From: JBBDRJ01 sp963766295
Lineage (GTDB): Bacteria; Actinomycetota; JAICYB01
Length of the DNA stretch: 64,000 nt
Direction of reading: 5' to 3'
Assembly (NCBI GenBank): GCA_963766295.1
Contig: CAVXYW010000001.1
Coordinates: 186,001-250,000 of the forward strand
In this document: positions 8,604-16,497 of the stretch, in pieces
Layout: each line of letters opens with the position of its first letter
Numbering within the stretch: the first letter of the stretch is position 1
The notes under the pieces: generated by a model
The model's input: the letters and a program-made list of their open reading frames with translations, nothing else
Told to the model about the DNA's origin: nothing
Databases searched by the model: none
Translations under genes and position numbers: made by a program

Positions 8604-10087
8604 GCGGGCTCGTAGGCCTCGGTCGGAACGATCCGGCCGCGAAGCGACAACTCGCCGCACATAGTCCAGGGTCCGTCGTCTGCTCCGGCGCTGCGGATCG
8701 TCTCCGAGCTGACCAAGATCCTGCCGGGACGACGCTTGGCTTCGTCGGACAAGCGCGCCGCCTCGTTCGCCGCATCGCCGATAACTGTGTACTCGTAGCG
8801 GTCCTCGGTGCCCACATCTCCCGCGACCACGTGGCCCGACGAGATCCCGATCGCGGCATCAAACCCGGGATACAGCTCGGCGAGGCCGTCGATCTCCGAT
8901 CGCAGGACACGGGCTGCCCGAAGCGCGCGCGCAGCATGGTCGTCCATTTGTTCGGGAGCACCGAAGATGCACAAGGCGCCATCGCCTTGGAATTGATTGA
9001 CCAACCCGCCCTCTTCGCCGACGGCGCGAACTACCGCGCCGAACAACGCGTTCAGCATCTGAACGACCGTCGAGGGCGGACGTTGAGTCGCAAGCGCCGT
9101 CGATCCAATGACGTCGATGAACATCACTGTTGCGATGCGCTCTACACCGCTCGGACCGGCCTCGGCAAACGCTCGCGCGGCGACCTGTGCACCAACATGA
9201 CGGCCGAAAAGCTGTTGAAAGCGATCGCGCTCTCGAAGTCCGGTTGCCATCCGGTTGAAACCTGCCTGGAGGTCGCCGACATCTCCGGCGTCGTCTACGT
9301 CGATCGCTGTGTCGAATGCGCCCTCACCGATCCGATCCATTGCGGCGCGCACCTTGGAAATCGGCACAGTGACCGACCGCGCTCCTAGGTCGGTCATGAC
9401 GAACCCGAAAGCGATCCCCAAAAGGCAACAGATCAGTGCTGCCGGCCGCCTCACTTCCTCGTCGAAAACCGCAAGGATAGTGATGATCCCTCCGAGATAG
9501 GCGGCCGAGCCCGTCCCCCATGCCAGGAGAAGCCGCGTCCGCAAACCGAAACGCGTCGGCGAATGGTTCTCGCTGCCCTCGAGCACCTGCGCGAACAGAG
9601 GCCGCATCGCCTCTTCGGTCAGCAGATACACCATTCCGACCGAGCCCGCGGCAGCCGTGACCGGCCCGAGTTCGGCGACCAGTGATCGCCAGACCGGGAA
9701 CTTGGTGTAGACGAGGCTTAGAGGGATCCAGAAGGAGATCGCCACTAACCACAGTGGGATCTGGCCCCGTGCAAGCCTCCGGGGCACTGCCATCACCGTT
9801 GCTCTGTCTTCATCGGTCGGTACGCGTCCGGCTCGCATCCACTGCGTCGCACGAACAGCTTCGCGGAAAGCCATCCTCCGCAAGCCCAGAACGCAGATCC
9901 CGAGAAGTAATGGGAGGGACAGCGCCAATAGCAACCAAGGCGGAACGTCGTATCGCCTGGGGGTATAGATCAGGTGAAACGAGCCGACGACCAGTAGCGG
10001 AGGAACCGCTATAAGGATCGCCAGCACACAGCGCCACCACAAGGCCCTGGCGAGCCGTTGCGTGTATTCGTGCTGTTCCCGCCCCAC
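8600..10087 (-). CDS. Membrane adenylate cyclase, 6-TM + HAMP + class III catalytic domain (copy 1)
   Basis: Six hydrophobic helices occupy about the first 230 residues. A HAMP domain follows (GARSVTVPISKVRAAMDRI onward), then a class III cyclase domain. Metal-binding aspartates appear in FIDVIGST and QGDGALCIFG, and the transition-state Asn/Arg pair in GDAANEAARL. This layout is that of the mycobacterial Rv1318c/Rv1319c/Rv3645 cyclases, which make cAMP. I choose the GTG at 10087 because TACGCT lies exactly 7 nt upstream, suggesting a leaderless mRNA; this gives 495 residues, the same as the paralogue at 11829. A TTG at 10093 is the alternative. Confidence 0.9.
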   Translation of the reverse strand: MGREQHEYTQRLARALWWRCVLAILIAVPPLLVVGSFHLIYTPRRYDVPPWLLLALSLPLLLGICVLGLRRMAFREAVRATQWMRAGRVPTDEDRATVMAVPRRLARGQIPLWLVAISFWIPLSLVYTKFPVWRSLVAELGPVTAAAGSVGMVYLLTEEAMRPLFAQVLEGSENHSPTRFGLRTRLLLAWGTGSAAYLGGIITILAVFDEEVRRPAALICCLLGIAFGFVMTDLGARSVTVPISKVRAAMDRIGEGAFDTAIDVDDAGDVGDLQAGFNRMATGLRERDRFQQLFGRHVGAQVAARAFAEAGPSGVERIATVMFIDVIGSTALATQRPPSTVVQMLNALFGAVVRAVGEEGGLVNQFQGDGALCIFGAPEQMDDHAARALRAARVLRSEIDGLAELYPGFDAAIGISSGHVVAGDVGTEDRYEYTVIGDAANEAARLSDEAKRRPGRILVSSETIRSAGADDGPWTMCGELSLRGRIVPTEAYEPA

Positions 10088-10106
10088 ATTCAAGAGCGTA
10101 TAGCCC

Positions 10107-11366
10107 TTAGGAAACCTCGGCGGCTAGTACCTCGTCGGTGACAAAGGGCGCGATGATTGGGACTCGTTCGCGACGCTGTCGAGCAACTAGGAACACACCT
10201 ACAACCAATGCTGCAACTAGGCTCGCAGCGCCGCCGATCCCCAGCGCGACACGCGGAGACCAGGTCTCTGAAACCCAGCCGAGCAGTGGACCTCCAAAAG
10301 GCGTACTGCCCAGAAGAACAAGAAAGAACAGCGCCATCGCGCGCCCACGCATCTCAGGAGCCGCGCTCAGCTGCACCGTGCTATTCGCGACGACGATGAA
10401 CAGGAAACCGGCGGTTCCAACGAGGAACAAGCCGAAGTATGCCGAGGTTAGGCTGGGAGCGAACGAAGCGAGCAACTCCAAAGCGCCGAAGGCGATCGCT
10501 GATCCGACGAGCATTCTGCGCGTGGGCTTCTTCCGAGTCGCCGCATACATGGCCCCGATCAAGGATCCGATCGCCATCACCGCCGTCAGGTTTCCGAATG
10601 TCGTTGCGTCGCCATTGAACGTGAAACGGGCCAACAACGGCAGGACGATCTGGAAGTTCAGACCGAGCGTCGATACAACTCCCATGAGCACGATCGGCAG
10701 CAAGACGTCGGGCTCGGACCTCACGTAACTGAACCCGGCCCGGATCTGGCCCTTCTCTTTTCCGACCGGCTTCGTCCGACGGAGCTCGCTTTCCCTCATG
10801 AGCCACAGAGCGATTAGCACGCCGACGAAACTGATGGAGTTGACGAAGAAGCAGGCGGCGATGGACACCGTCGCGATAACTACGCCGGCTGCCGCCGAGC
10901 CAATTGTTCGCGCGAGGTTGAATACGGCGCTGTTCAGACTCACCGCGTTCATGACGTCGTCTTCGGGAACCATCTCGGACACGAAAGCCTGTCGTGCAGG
11001 CACGTCGATCACCTGGATGAGTCCGTATATCAATGCGAATCCATAGACCATCCACAGCTCGATATGTCCGGAAGCTGTCAACGTTGCGAGAGCTAACGCT
11101 TCAATCAGGAAGAGGCTTTGAGTGAGCATCAGGATGCGCCGCTTGTTCAGGCGATCGGCGAGGAGACCGCCCCACACACCGAACAACAATGTCGGTCCGA
11201 ACTGCAAAGCAGTCGCCAGCCCGACCGCGACGCCGCTGTTGCTCAGCTTCAGGACCAGCCAGGACTGCCCGATGATCTGCATCCACGTGCCAAACAGCGA
11301 GATCAGCTGGCCGCCGAAGAACAACCTGTAGTTGCGCGTCCTGAGCGCGCGGAAGGCGTTCTTCAT
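10107..11366 (-). CDS. MFS transporter (EntS/MFS_3-like exporter)
   Basis: About twelve hydrophobic helices in 419 residues. The N-terminus RALRTRNYRLFFGGQLISLFGTW is a signature of the enterobactin-exporter-like MFS group, and GVWGGLLADRLNKRR is the loop 2-3 motif. Probably a drug or metabolite exporter at the plasma membrane. Its ATG overlaps the stop of the MarR gene (ATGA), so the two are translationally coupled; the transporter is likely repressed by that regulator. Confidence 0.9.
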   Translation of the reverse strand: MKNAFRALRTRNYRLFFGGQLISLFGTWMQIIGQSWLVLKLSNSGVAVGLATALQFGPTLLFGVWGGLLADRLNKRRILMLTQSLFLIEALALATLTASGHIELWMVYGFALIYGLIQVIDVPARQAFVSEMVPEDDVMNAVSLNSAVFNLARTIGSAAAGVVIATVSIAACFFVNSISFVGVLIALWLMRESELRRTKPVGKEKGQIRAGFSYVRSEPDVLLPIVLMGVVSTLGLNFQIVLPLLARFTFNGDATTFGNLTAVMAIGSLIGAMYAATRKKPTRRMLVGSAIAFGALELLASFAPSLTSAYFGLFLVGTAGFLFIVVANSTVQLSAAPEMRGRAMALFFLVLLGSTPFGGPLLGWVSETWSPRVALGIGGAASLVAALVVGVFLVARQRRERVPIIAPFVTDEVLAAEVS

Positions 11367-11791
11367 CGCTCACCAAGCCGATCGAGGATCTCGACCGCCT
11401 CGGTCAAGACGGCGCGCTCCTCTGGGGTCATTTCGGCCAACCGGTGGTTGAGCCAGGCCTCGCGGCGTTTCTGGTACTCCTCGTGCTCCGCCCGGCCCTT
11501 GGCCGTCGCCTCGACGTGCACCACTCGGGCGTCTTCCTTCGATGCCTCGCGCCGGACCAGGCCACGCTCCACAAGGGCCGCCACGATCTTCGTCATCGAC
11601 GGCGGTCTGACGCGCTCGGCCTCGGCAAGGGCGCCGAGGGTCATCGGCCCGACCCTATAAAGGGTGGCCAGTGTCGTGAGCTGGGACGGGGTCGCGTCTT
11701 CCCGGCTCCCTTCCTGGCGAAGGCGGCGCGCCAGCCGAGCAACGGAAACGCGCAGCCTTGAGGCCAGTTGGCTCTTGGTCAGGGTCGCCAT
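11363..11791 (-). CDS. MarR-family transcriptional regulator
   Basis: A 142-residue winged-helix protein: TPSQLTTLATLYRVGPMTLGALAEAERVRPPSMTKIVAALVERG is the helix-turn-helix region, followed by the wing KEDARVVHVEATAKG and a C-terminal dimerisation helix. The ATG at 11791 has TATGCT 6 nt upstream (leaderless-type start). A 33-bp dyad lies immediately upstream, so autoregulation is likely. Cotranscribed with the MFS exporter through an ATGA overlap; the natural ligand is probably the exported compound (family knowledge, inference here). Confidence 0.92.
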   Translation of the reverse strand: MATLTKSQLASRLRVSVARLARRLRQEGSREDATPSQLTTLATLYRVGPMTLGALAEAERVRPPSMTKIVAALVERGLVRREASKEDARVVHVEATAKGRAEHEEYQKRREAWLNHRLAEMTPEERAVLTEAVEILDRLGER

Positions 11792-11793
11792 AT

Positions 11794-11826
11794 CGTTAGC
11801 ATAGCAAACATTTAGCTCTGCTAACG
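11794..11826. promoter_or_regulatory. MarR operator: 33-bp dyad built from two tandem palindromes
   Basis: Outer arms CGTTAGCA and TGCTAACG are perfect. Inside, read on the minus strand, two copies of a 13-mer type TTAGC-N3-GCTAA are visible: TTAGCAGAGCTAA (perfect arms) and TTTGCTATGCTAA (one mismatch). The dyad covers the -10 box TATGCT of the marR gene, so binding would block transcription. Confidence 0.65.
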
Positions 11827-11828
11827 AT

Positions 11829-13316
11829 CTAGAGCGCCTCCGGTTCGTAGACCAGGGTGGGTTGGCGACGGCCCCGCAGCGAGAGCTCGTCGCACGCCAA
11901 CCAGCCGCCTGCGGCGTCACCGGCGGAGATGATCGTCGTCGCGCTCACGAGGACTCGTCCCTCGCGGTTCTTGGCTTCGTCCACCAAACGCGAGGCCTCG
12001 TTGGCGGCGTCACCGATGACCGTGTACTCGCTGCGGTTCTCGGTTCCCACATCGCCGGCAACGACTCGTCCAGACGACACACCGATCGCGGCGTCAAACC
12101 CGGGATAGGCATTGCCAAGGGACTCGATCTTGGCTCTCAGGGCTGTAGTTGCTCGCAATGCTCGTTCGGCGTGATCGGACATCTCCACTGGAGCACCGAA
12201 CACGCAGAGCGCGCCGTCGCCCTGGAACTGATTCACGAGCCCTCCGTGCTCCCCGACGACCAGAACCACTTCAGCAAACAAGGAGTTGAGCATCGCAACG
12301 ACCGCCTCCGGAGGACGCTCGGCGGCGAGCGTGGTCGACCCAATCACATCGACGAACATGACGCTCACATCGAGCTGCGTGCCGCCGAACGTCGCAGCAG
12401 CTACCGCACGTTGGGCGACCTCGTCGCCGACATGACGGCTGAAGAGTTGTTGAAGGCGATCTCTTTCGCGCAACCCGCCGACCATGCGGTTGAAGCCGGA
12501 CTGGAGCTGGCCTACCTCTCCGGTGTCGTCGACGTCGACGGAAGCCTCGAGGTCTCCCTTCTCAACGCGCGCGATGGCGTGACGAAGGCCTTCCAGGGGT
12601 CTGGATACGGATCGAGCGCCGTTGAGCTGAAGGGTCAAGCTGACCGCAAGACCGAACGCGCAACCAAGGACGACGTAAGCGCCCAACCTGTCTTCGGGCG
12701 CCCATCCGACGATCATCCCGACCGTCACGAAATAAGAAGCCGTTCCTATGACCCAGATGGACAACAGTCGCGCCAGCACGCCGGCGCCTCTCGGTTTGGC
12801 CACTTCCGGCGTCATCACAGCGGCGAACAAGGGCCTCATGGCGTCTTCGGCGACCAGAAAGCACAACATGCACGCGACAGTGATGGCCGCCCCGTCGATG
12901 ACGATCAAACGTATGTAGTGGACTCCCAACGGCTCGAAAACAATCGCGATACCGACGGCCATCACGACGGCGGCGTAGATCCAGCACTTGAGCGATATGA
13001 GCGTGAGACGGCGCGGGTGGTCGATCGTGTACTCCCTTTCCCCGGCGTCCGGCTGGCGGTTCGCGACGATCCAGGCCGCTATGGGCTGAAAGGTGCGATG
13101 CGCTTCTCGTTTGCTCCAGAAGTAAGCCGGCATGTAGACGGCGACGATCGACACCGGACCCATCCATGCCGGAAAAGCAAAGCGCGCCTCGATGAAGTCC
13201 CACCCGAGGACCAGGAAGACACTTATCGGTACGACGCCTACGAGATTGGCAAGCCAGATGCGAACCCAGATCTTCTTCTCCAGGCGCGCGGCAAACTCAG
13301 GGCCCATCCCGTCCAT
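11829..13316 (-). CDS. Membrane adenylate cyclase, 6-TM + HAMP + class III catalytic domain (copy 2)
   Basis: Paralogue of the cyclase at 8600, with the same order of six membrane helices, HAMP (GARSVSRPLEGLRHAI onward) and catalytic domain. FVDVIGST and QGDGALCVFG carry the metal aspartates and GDAANEASRL the catalytic Asn/Arg. The frame is open to an ATG at 13379, but that start would put the dehydrogenase operator (13354-13372) inside the gene. The ATG at 13316 has TACGAT exactly 7 nt upstream and yields 495 residues, equal to copy 1, so I prefer it. The MarR gene starts 37 bp downstream. cAMP output could feed a CRP-type regulator (see 61507). Confidence 0.9.
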   Translation of the reverse strand: MDGMGPEFAARLEKKIWVRIWLANLVGVVPISVFLVLGWDFIEARFAFPAWMGPVSIVAVYMPAYFWSKREAHRTFQPIAAWIVANRQPDAGEREYTIDHPRRLTLISLKCWIYAAVVMAVGIAIVFEPLGVHYIRLIVIDGAAITVACMLCFLVAEDAMRPLFAAVMTPEVAKPRGAGVLARLLSIWVIGTASYFVTVGMIVGWAPEDRLGAYVVLGCAFGLAVSLTLQLNGARSVSRPLEGLRHAIARVEKGDLEASVDVDDTGEVGQLQSGFNRMVGGLRERDRLQQLFSRHVGDEVAQRAVAAATFGGTQLDVSVMFVDVIGSTTLAAERPPEAVVAMLNSLFAEVVLVVGEHGGLVNQFQGDGALCVFGAPVEMSDHAERALRATTALRAKIESLGNAYPGFDAAIGVSSGRVVAGDVGTENRSEYTVIGDAANEASRLVDEAKNREGRVLVSATTIISAGDAAGGWLACDELSLRGRRQPTLVYEPEAL

Positions 13317-13353
13317 GCCCGAAATCGTAGCGGTCGCGGCGCCATCGGACCGG

Positions 13354-13372
13354 ACCTGACGCTCCGTCAGGT
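13354..13372. promoter_or_regulatory. Palindromic operator before the dehydrogenase/DUF35/thiolase operon
   Basis: ACCTGACG-CTC-CGTCAGGT, eight-base perfect arms around 3 bases, 21 bp before the ATG of the dehydrogenase at 13394. It shares the core CTGACG-N3-CGTCAG with the site at 1004-1026, so one regulator probably controls both units. Confidence 0.7.
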
Positions 13373-13393
13373 CTGACATACTGTCCAGCGCTC

Positions 13394-14515
13394 ATGCCTG
13401 ATTTCGCGTTCAACGAGGAGCAGGACGCGCTGCGCGCGACCGTTCGTCGCTTCTGCGACGAACGGTCTGGATCATCCGAAGTCCGGCGTCTCATGGAAAC
13501 GTCGGAGGGCTTCGACCCCGACGTGTGGAAGCAGCTAGCGAACGAGCTCGGGCTCACCGGCATCCACATCGCCGAGGAAGAGGGTGGTCAGGGCTTCACG
13601 TTCGTCGAGCTCACGATCGTTCTCGAGGAGATGGGAAGAGCCCTTTTGTGCGCGCCGTTCTTCTCGAGCATCTGCTTGGCCGCGAATGCCATCGCTAACG
13701 CTGGGACGGAATCCGAGCGCCGTTCACTGCTGCCGCAGATCGCGTCCGGCGATGTGCGCGCCGCCTTCGCCTTCACCGAACCAAGCGGAGATTGGAGCGC
13801 CCAAGGCATCACCGTTCAAGCCGATGGCAACGTGCTTAGCGGCACCAAGACTTACGTGATCGACGGTCACACGGCCGACCTCATCGTCGTCACGGCTCGG
13901 GAGCCGGGAGGCTCTGGCGTCGACGGGATCTCCTTCTTCACGGTCCCGGCCGAGACAAAAGGACTAACTCGAACCCCGTTGGAAACGCTGGACATGACGC
14001 GCAAGCAGGCCGAGCTCGTCTTCGACGGTGTCGAAGCAACTCCGCTCGGCGCCGCGGGCGAAGGGTGGCCTGCGCTGCGCAAAACCCTCAACCAAGCCGC
14101 GGTTTGCCTCGCGGCGGAAAGTGTCGGCGGTTCGGAGAAGACGATGGTCATGGCCGTCCAATACGCGAAGGATCGCTTCCAGTTCGGACGTCCGATCGGA
14201 TCGTTCCAAGCGATCAAGCACAAGTGCGCAGACATGCTGCTGCGACTCGAGTCAGCGAAGTCGGCTGCGTACTACGCGGCGTGGGCCGCGGCCGAGGACA
14301 ACGAAGAGCTAACCGTCGCCTCGAGCCTCGCGAAGTCGTTCTGCACCGAGTCCTACTTCGCGAACTCTCGCGAGAACATCCAGATCCACGGCGGCATCGG
14401 CTTCACCTACGAGCACGATTGCCACCTTTACTACCGCCGAGCGAAGTCATCCGAACTCTTCCTCGGCGATCCCACCTACCACCGAGAGCTGATCGCCGAC
14501 CGGCTCGGCATCTGA
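13394..14515 (+). CDS. Acyl-CoA dehydrogenase family protein (FadE-like)
   Basis: A 373-residue acyl-CoA dehydrogenase. FTEPSGDWSAQG replaces the more usual SEPxAGSD motif, and the C-terminal IHGGIGFTYEHDCHLYYRR is the pattern of the shorter FadE subunits, which in mycobacterial steroid degradation pair with a second FadE. TACTGT lies 9 nt before the ATG and the operator just upstream of it. First gene of a five-gene operon with two DUF35 proteins and two thiolase homologues, which places it in side-chain or ring shortening of a CoA thioester (inference). Confidence 0.9.
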   Translation: MPDFAFNEEQDALRATVRRFCDERSGSSEVRRLMETSEGFDPDVWKQLANELGLTGIHIAEEEGGQGFTFVELTIVLEEMGRALLCAPFFSSICLAANAIANAGTESERRSLLPQIASGDVRAAFAFTEPSGDWSAQGITVQADGNVLSGTKTYVIDGHTADLIVVTAREPGGSGVDGISFFTVPAETKGLTRTPLETLDMTRKQAELVFDGVEATPLGAAGEGWPALRKTLNQAAVCLAAESVGGSEKTMVMAVQYAKDRFQFGRPIGSFQAIKHKCADMLLRLESAKSAAYYAAWAAAEDNEELTVASSLAKSFCTESYFANSRENIQIHGGIGFTYEHDCHLYYRRAKSSELFLGDPTYHRELIADRLGI

Positions 14516-14522
14516 CACCTCA

Positions 14523-14957
14523 ATGACGGAACCGCTCGTCGCACAGCACGTGCTGGAGTTCGGTTACACCCGAAGTCTGGGTCCGACGCTGACGAAGTTC
14601 TTCACGGGCCTTCGCGACAAGAAGGTCTTCGGCGCCAAGACGGCCGGCGGAAAGGTCGTCGTTCCGCCTACGCCACACGACCCGGAAACGGGCGAGGAGG
14701 TGAGCGAGCTCGTCGAGGTCGGTACGGCCGGCGTCGTTACGACGTGGGCTTGGGTGGCACATCCGCGGCCCAAACACCCGCTCGACAAGCCGTTCGCATG
14801 GGCCCTCGTCCAACTCGACGGCGCCGACACGGCGATGCTTCACGCCGTCGACGCCGGAGACGAATCGAAGATGGCGACCGGCATGCGCGTGCGCGTGCGA
14901 TGGGCGAACGCAACCGTTGGCTACATAACCGACATCGAGTGCTTCGAGCCTGAATGA
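14523..14957 (+). CDS. DUF35 OB-fold protein without zinc ribbon
   Basis: A 144-residue protein with an OB-fold DUF35 core (GTVxxW-like VGTAGVVTTWAWV, PFAWALVQLDGAD, GMRVRVRW). No CxxC rubredoxin-like zinc ribbon is seen, unlike the next gene. DUF35 proteins dock onto thiolase-like enzymes and help bind or channel acyl-CoA. Stop and next start overlap (ATGA). This gene and the next together give 306 residues; I recall M. tuberculosis Rv3521 as a single protein of about 300 residues, so this may be a split version. Confidence 0.85.
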   Translation: MTEPLVAQHVLEFGYTRSLGPTLTKFFTGLRDKKVFGAKTAGGKVVVPPTPHDPETGEEVSELVEVGTAGVVTTWAWVAHPRPKHPLDKPFAWALVQLDGADTAMLHAVDAGDESKMATGMRVRVRWANATVGYITDIECFEPE

Positions 14958-15442
14958 CAAACCAAGAAGACAACACCAACACCTCCTCCGGGGAAGTTAC
15001 GAGCATCGTCGTCCCCATCCAGCTGGAGTACGACTACACCCCCGGAACCGCCGCGTCGCGTTACTTGCGCAAAGTCGCCGAGGGAGAGCTTTCGGGCCAG
15101 CGCTGTCCAAAGTGCAAGAAGGTTTACGTGCCGCCGCGTGGTTCATGTCCGACGTGCGGGGTTCCGACTGAAGAGGAGATAACGCTCGAACAGAAGGGGA
15201 CGATCACCGGTTTCTGCATAGTGAACATCCCCTTCATGGGCCAAGCCGTCGAGGTCCCATACGTCAACGCGACGATCAAGCTGGACGGCGCCGACATCGG
15301 CTTCTACCACCTGATCCAGGAAGTCCCCTACGACGAAGTGCACATCGGCATGCGCGTCGAGCCGGTCTGGAAGCCGCGCGAGGAGTGGGGGCCTACTACC
15401 GAGTCGATCGCGTATTTCCGCCCGATCAAGGACGGCGAGTGA
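14954..15442 (+). CDS. DUF35 protein with zinc ribbon and OB fold
   Basis: A 162-residue DUF35 protein. The zinc ribbon CPKCKKVYVPPRGSCPTC is at about residues 52-69, followed by the OB fold (GTITGFCIVNIPFMGQ, VNATIKLDGADIGFYHLI, GMRVEPVW). Such proteins partner SCP2-type thiolases and aldolases. The start overlaps the previous stop (ATGA), and its own stop shares one base with the next ATG (TGATG), so all four downstream proteins are translationally coupled and likely form a complex. Confidence 0.9.
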   Translation: MTNQEDNTNTSSGEVTSIVVPIQLEYDYTPGTAASRYLRKVAEGELSGQRCPKCKKVYVPPRGSCPTCGVPTEEEITLEQKGTITGFCIVNIPFMGQAVEVPYVNATIKLDGADIGFYHLIQEVPYDEVHIGMRVEPVWKPREEWGPTTESIAYFRPIKDGE

Positions 15443-16497
15443 TGCGTGATGTAGCCGTCGTCGCCTTCGCGCAATCGCCGAGCATCCGGCGCGAACCGGA
15501 GCGCAACGAGGTCGAGATCCTCATGCCTGTGGTCAAAGAGGTGCTCGACTCCGTGGGATTGACGAAGGACGACATCGGATTCACATGCTCGGGTACATCG
15601 GACTTCCTCGCCGGGCAACCGTTCTCTTTCGTCTCGGCCCTCGATGCGGTCGGCGCGTGGCCCCCGATCGTCGAGTCGCACGTCGAGATGGACGGCGCTT
15701 GGGCCCTCTACGAAGCGTGGGTCAGGCTTCAGCACGGCGATGTCGACACCGCGCTCGTGTACGCAGTCGGCAAGTCGTCGATGGGCGATCTGCTCGACGT
15801 CCTCTGCTTGCAACTAGATCCTTACGTCCTCACACCGCTGTGGCCGGATTCGATAAGCCTTGCTGCGCTGCAGGCCCGCGCATACTTGGAGAAGACCGGC
15901 AAAAGCGAGCGTGATCTCGCCGAGGTTGCCGCACGTAGTCGCGCAAACGCCAAGGACAATCCATCTGCGCAGGTCTCGGGTGACTTCGACGCTGCCGCGT
16001 TATTGGACGAGCCGTACATCGCATCGCCACTGCGCAAGCACGACTGTCCGCCCATCTCCGACGGAGCATCTGCAGTCGTTCTGGCCGTCGGAGATCGCGC
16101 AAAAGAACTGCGCGGACGTCCGGCATGGATACGAGGGATCGATCATCGCATCGAAGCGCATTCGTTGGGCGCACGAGACCTAACACACTCCGCCTCCACG
16201 AAACTCGCGGGGGAAAGGGCCGGCGTAAATGAAACGCCGGTCGATCTCGCCGAACTGCACGCACCCTTCACCCATCAGGAGCTGATACTTCGGTCGGCCC
16301 TCGGTCTCGGTGACGACGTCCTTGTGAATCCATCCGGTGGCGCTCTCTCGGCGAATCCCGTGATGGTCGCCGGCCTGACGCGGATCGGAGAGGCGGCCCA
16401 ACGCGTGATCTCCGGAGACGCTAAGCGCGCAGTGGCGCACGCGACGTCCGGACCGTGTCTCCAGCAGAACCTCGTTTGCGTGCTGGAGGGCGACTGA
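15442..16497 (+). CDS. Thiolase-fold protein lacking the catalytic cysteine (Ltp4-like)
   Basis: A 351-residue SCP2/lipid-transfer-protein-type thiolase homologue. Where active thiolases have the nucleophilic Cys, the sequence reads ESHVEMDGAWAL, without Cys. The C-terminal NPSGGALSANP shows Asn in place of the usual GHP His. It may therefore be an aldolase-like or structural subunit rather than a thiolase, as known for Ltp2-type enzymes. Length and order match my recollection of M. tuberculosis Rv3522 (Ltp4). Expected partner: the thiolase homologue that follows, with the DUF35 proteins. Confidence 0.85.
   Translation: MRDVAVVAFAQSPSIRREPERNEVEILMPVVKEVLDSVGLTKDDIGFTCSGTSDFLAGQPFSFVSALDAVGAWPPIVESHVEMDGAWALYEAWVRLQHGDVDTALVYAVGKSSMGDLLDVLCLQLDPYVLTPLWPDSISLAALQARAYLEKTGKSERDLAEVAARSRANAKDNPSAQVSGDFDAAALLDEPYIASPLRKHDCPPISDGASAVVLAVGDRAKELRGRPAWIRGIDHRIEAHSLGARDLTHSASTKLAGERAGVNETPVDLAELHAPFTHQELILRSALGLGDDVLVNPSGGALSANPVMVAGLTRIGEAAQRVISGDAKRAVAHATSGPCLQQNLVCVLEGD

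Noticed and set aside
11862..13376. 504-codon open frame on the plus strand
   Set aside because: Antisense to the second cyclase gene, whose catalytic motifs are intact; the product is low-complexity and charged without recognisable domains. High-GC codon structure creates such mirror frames.
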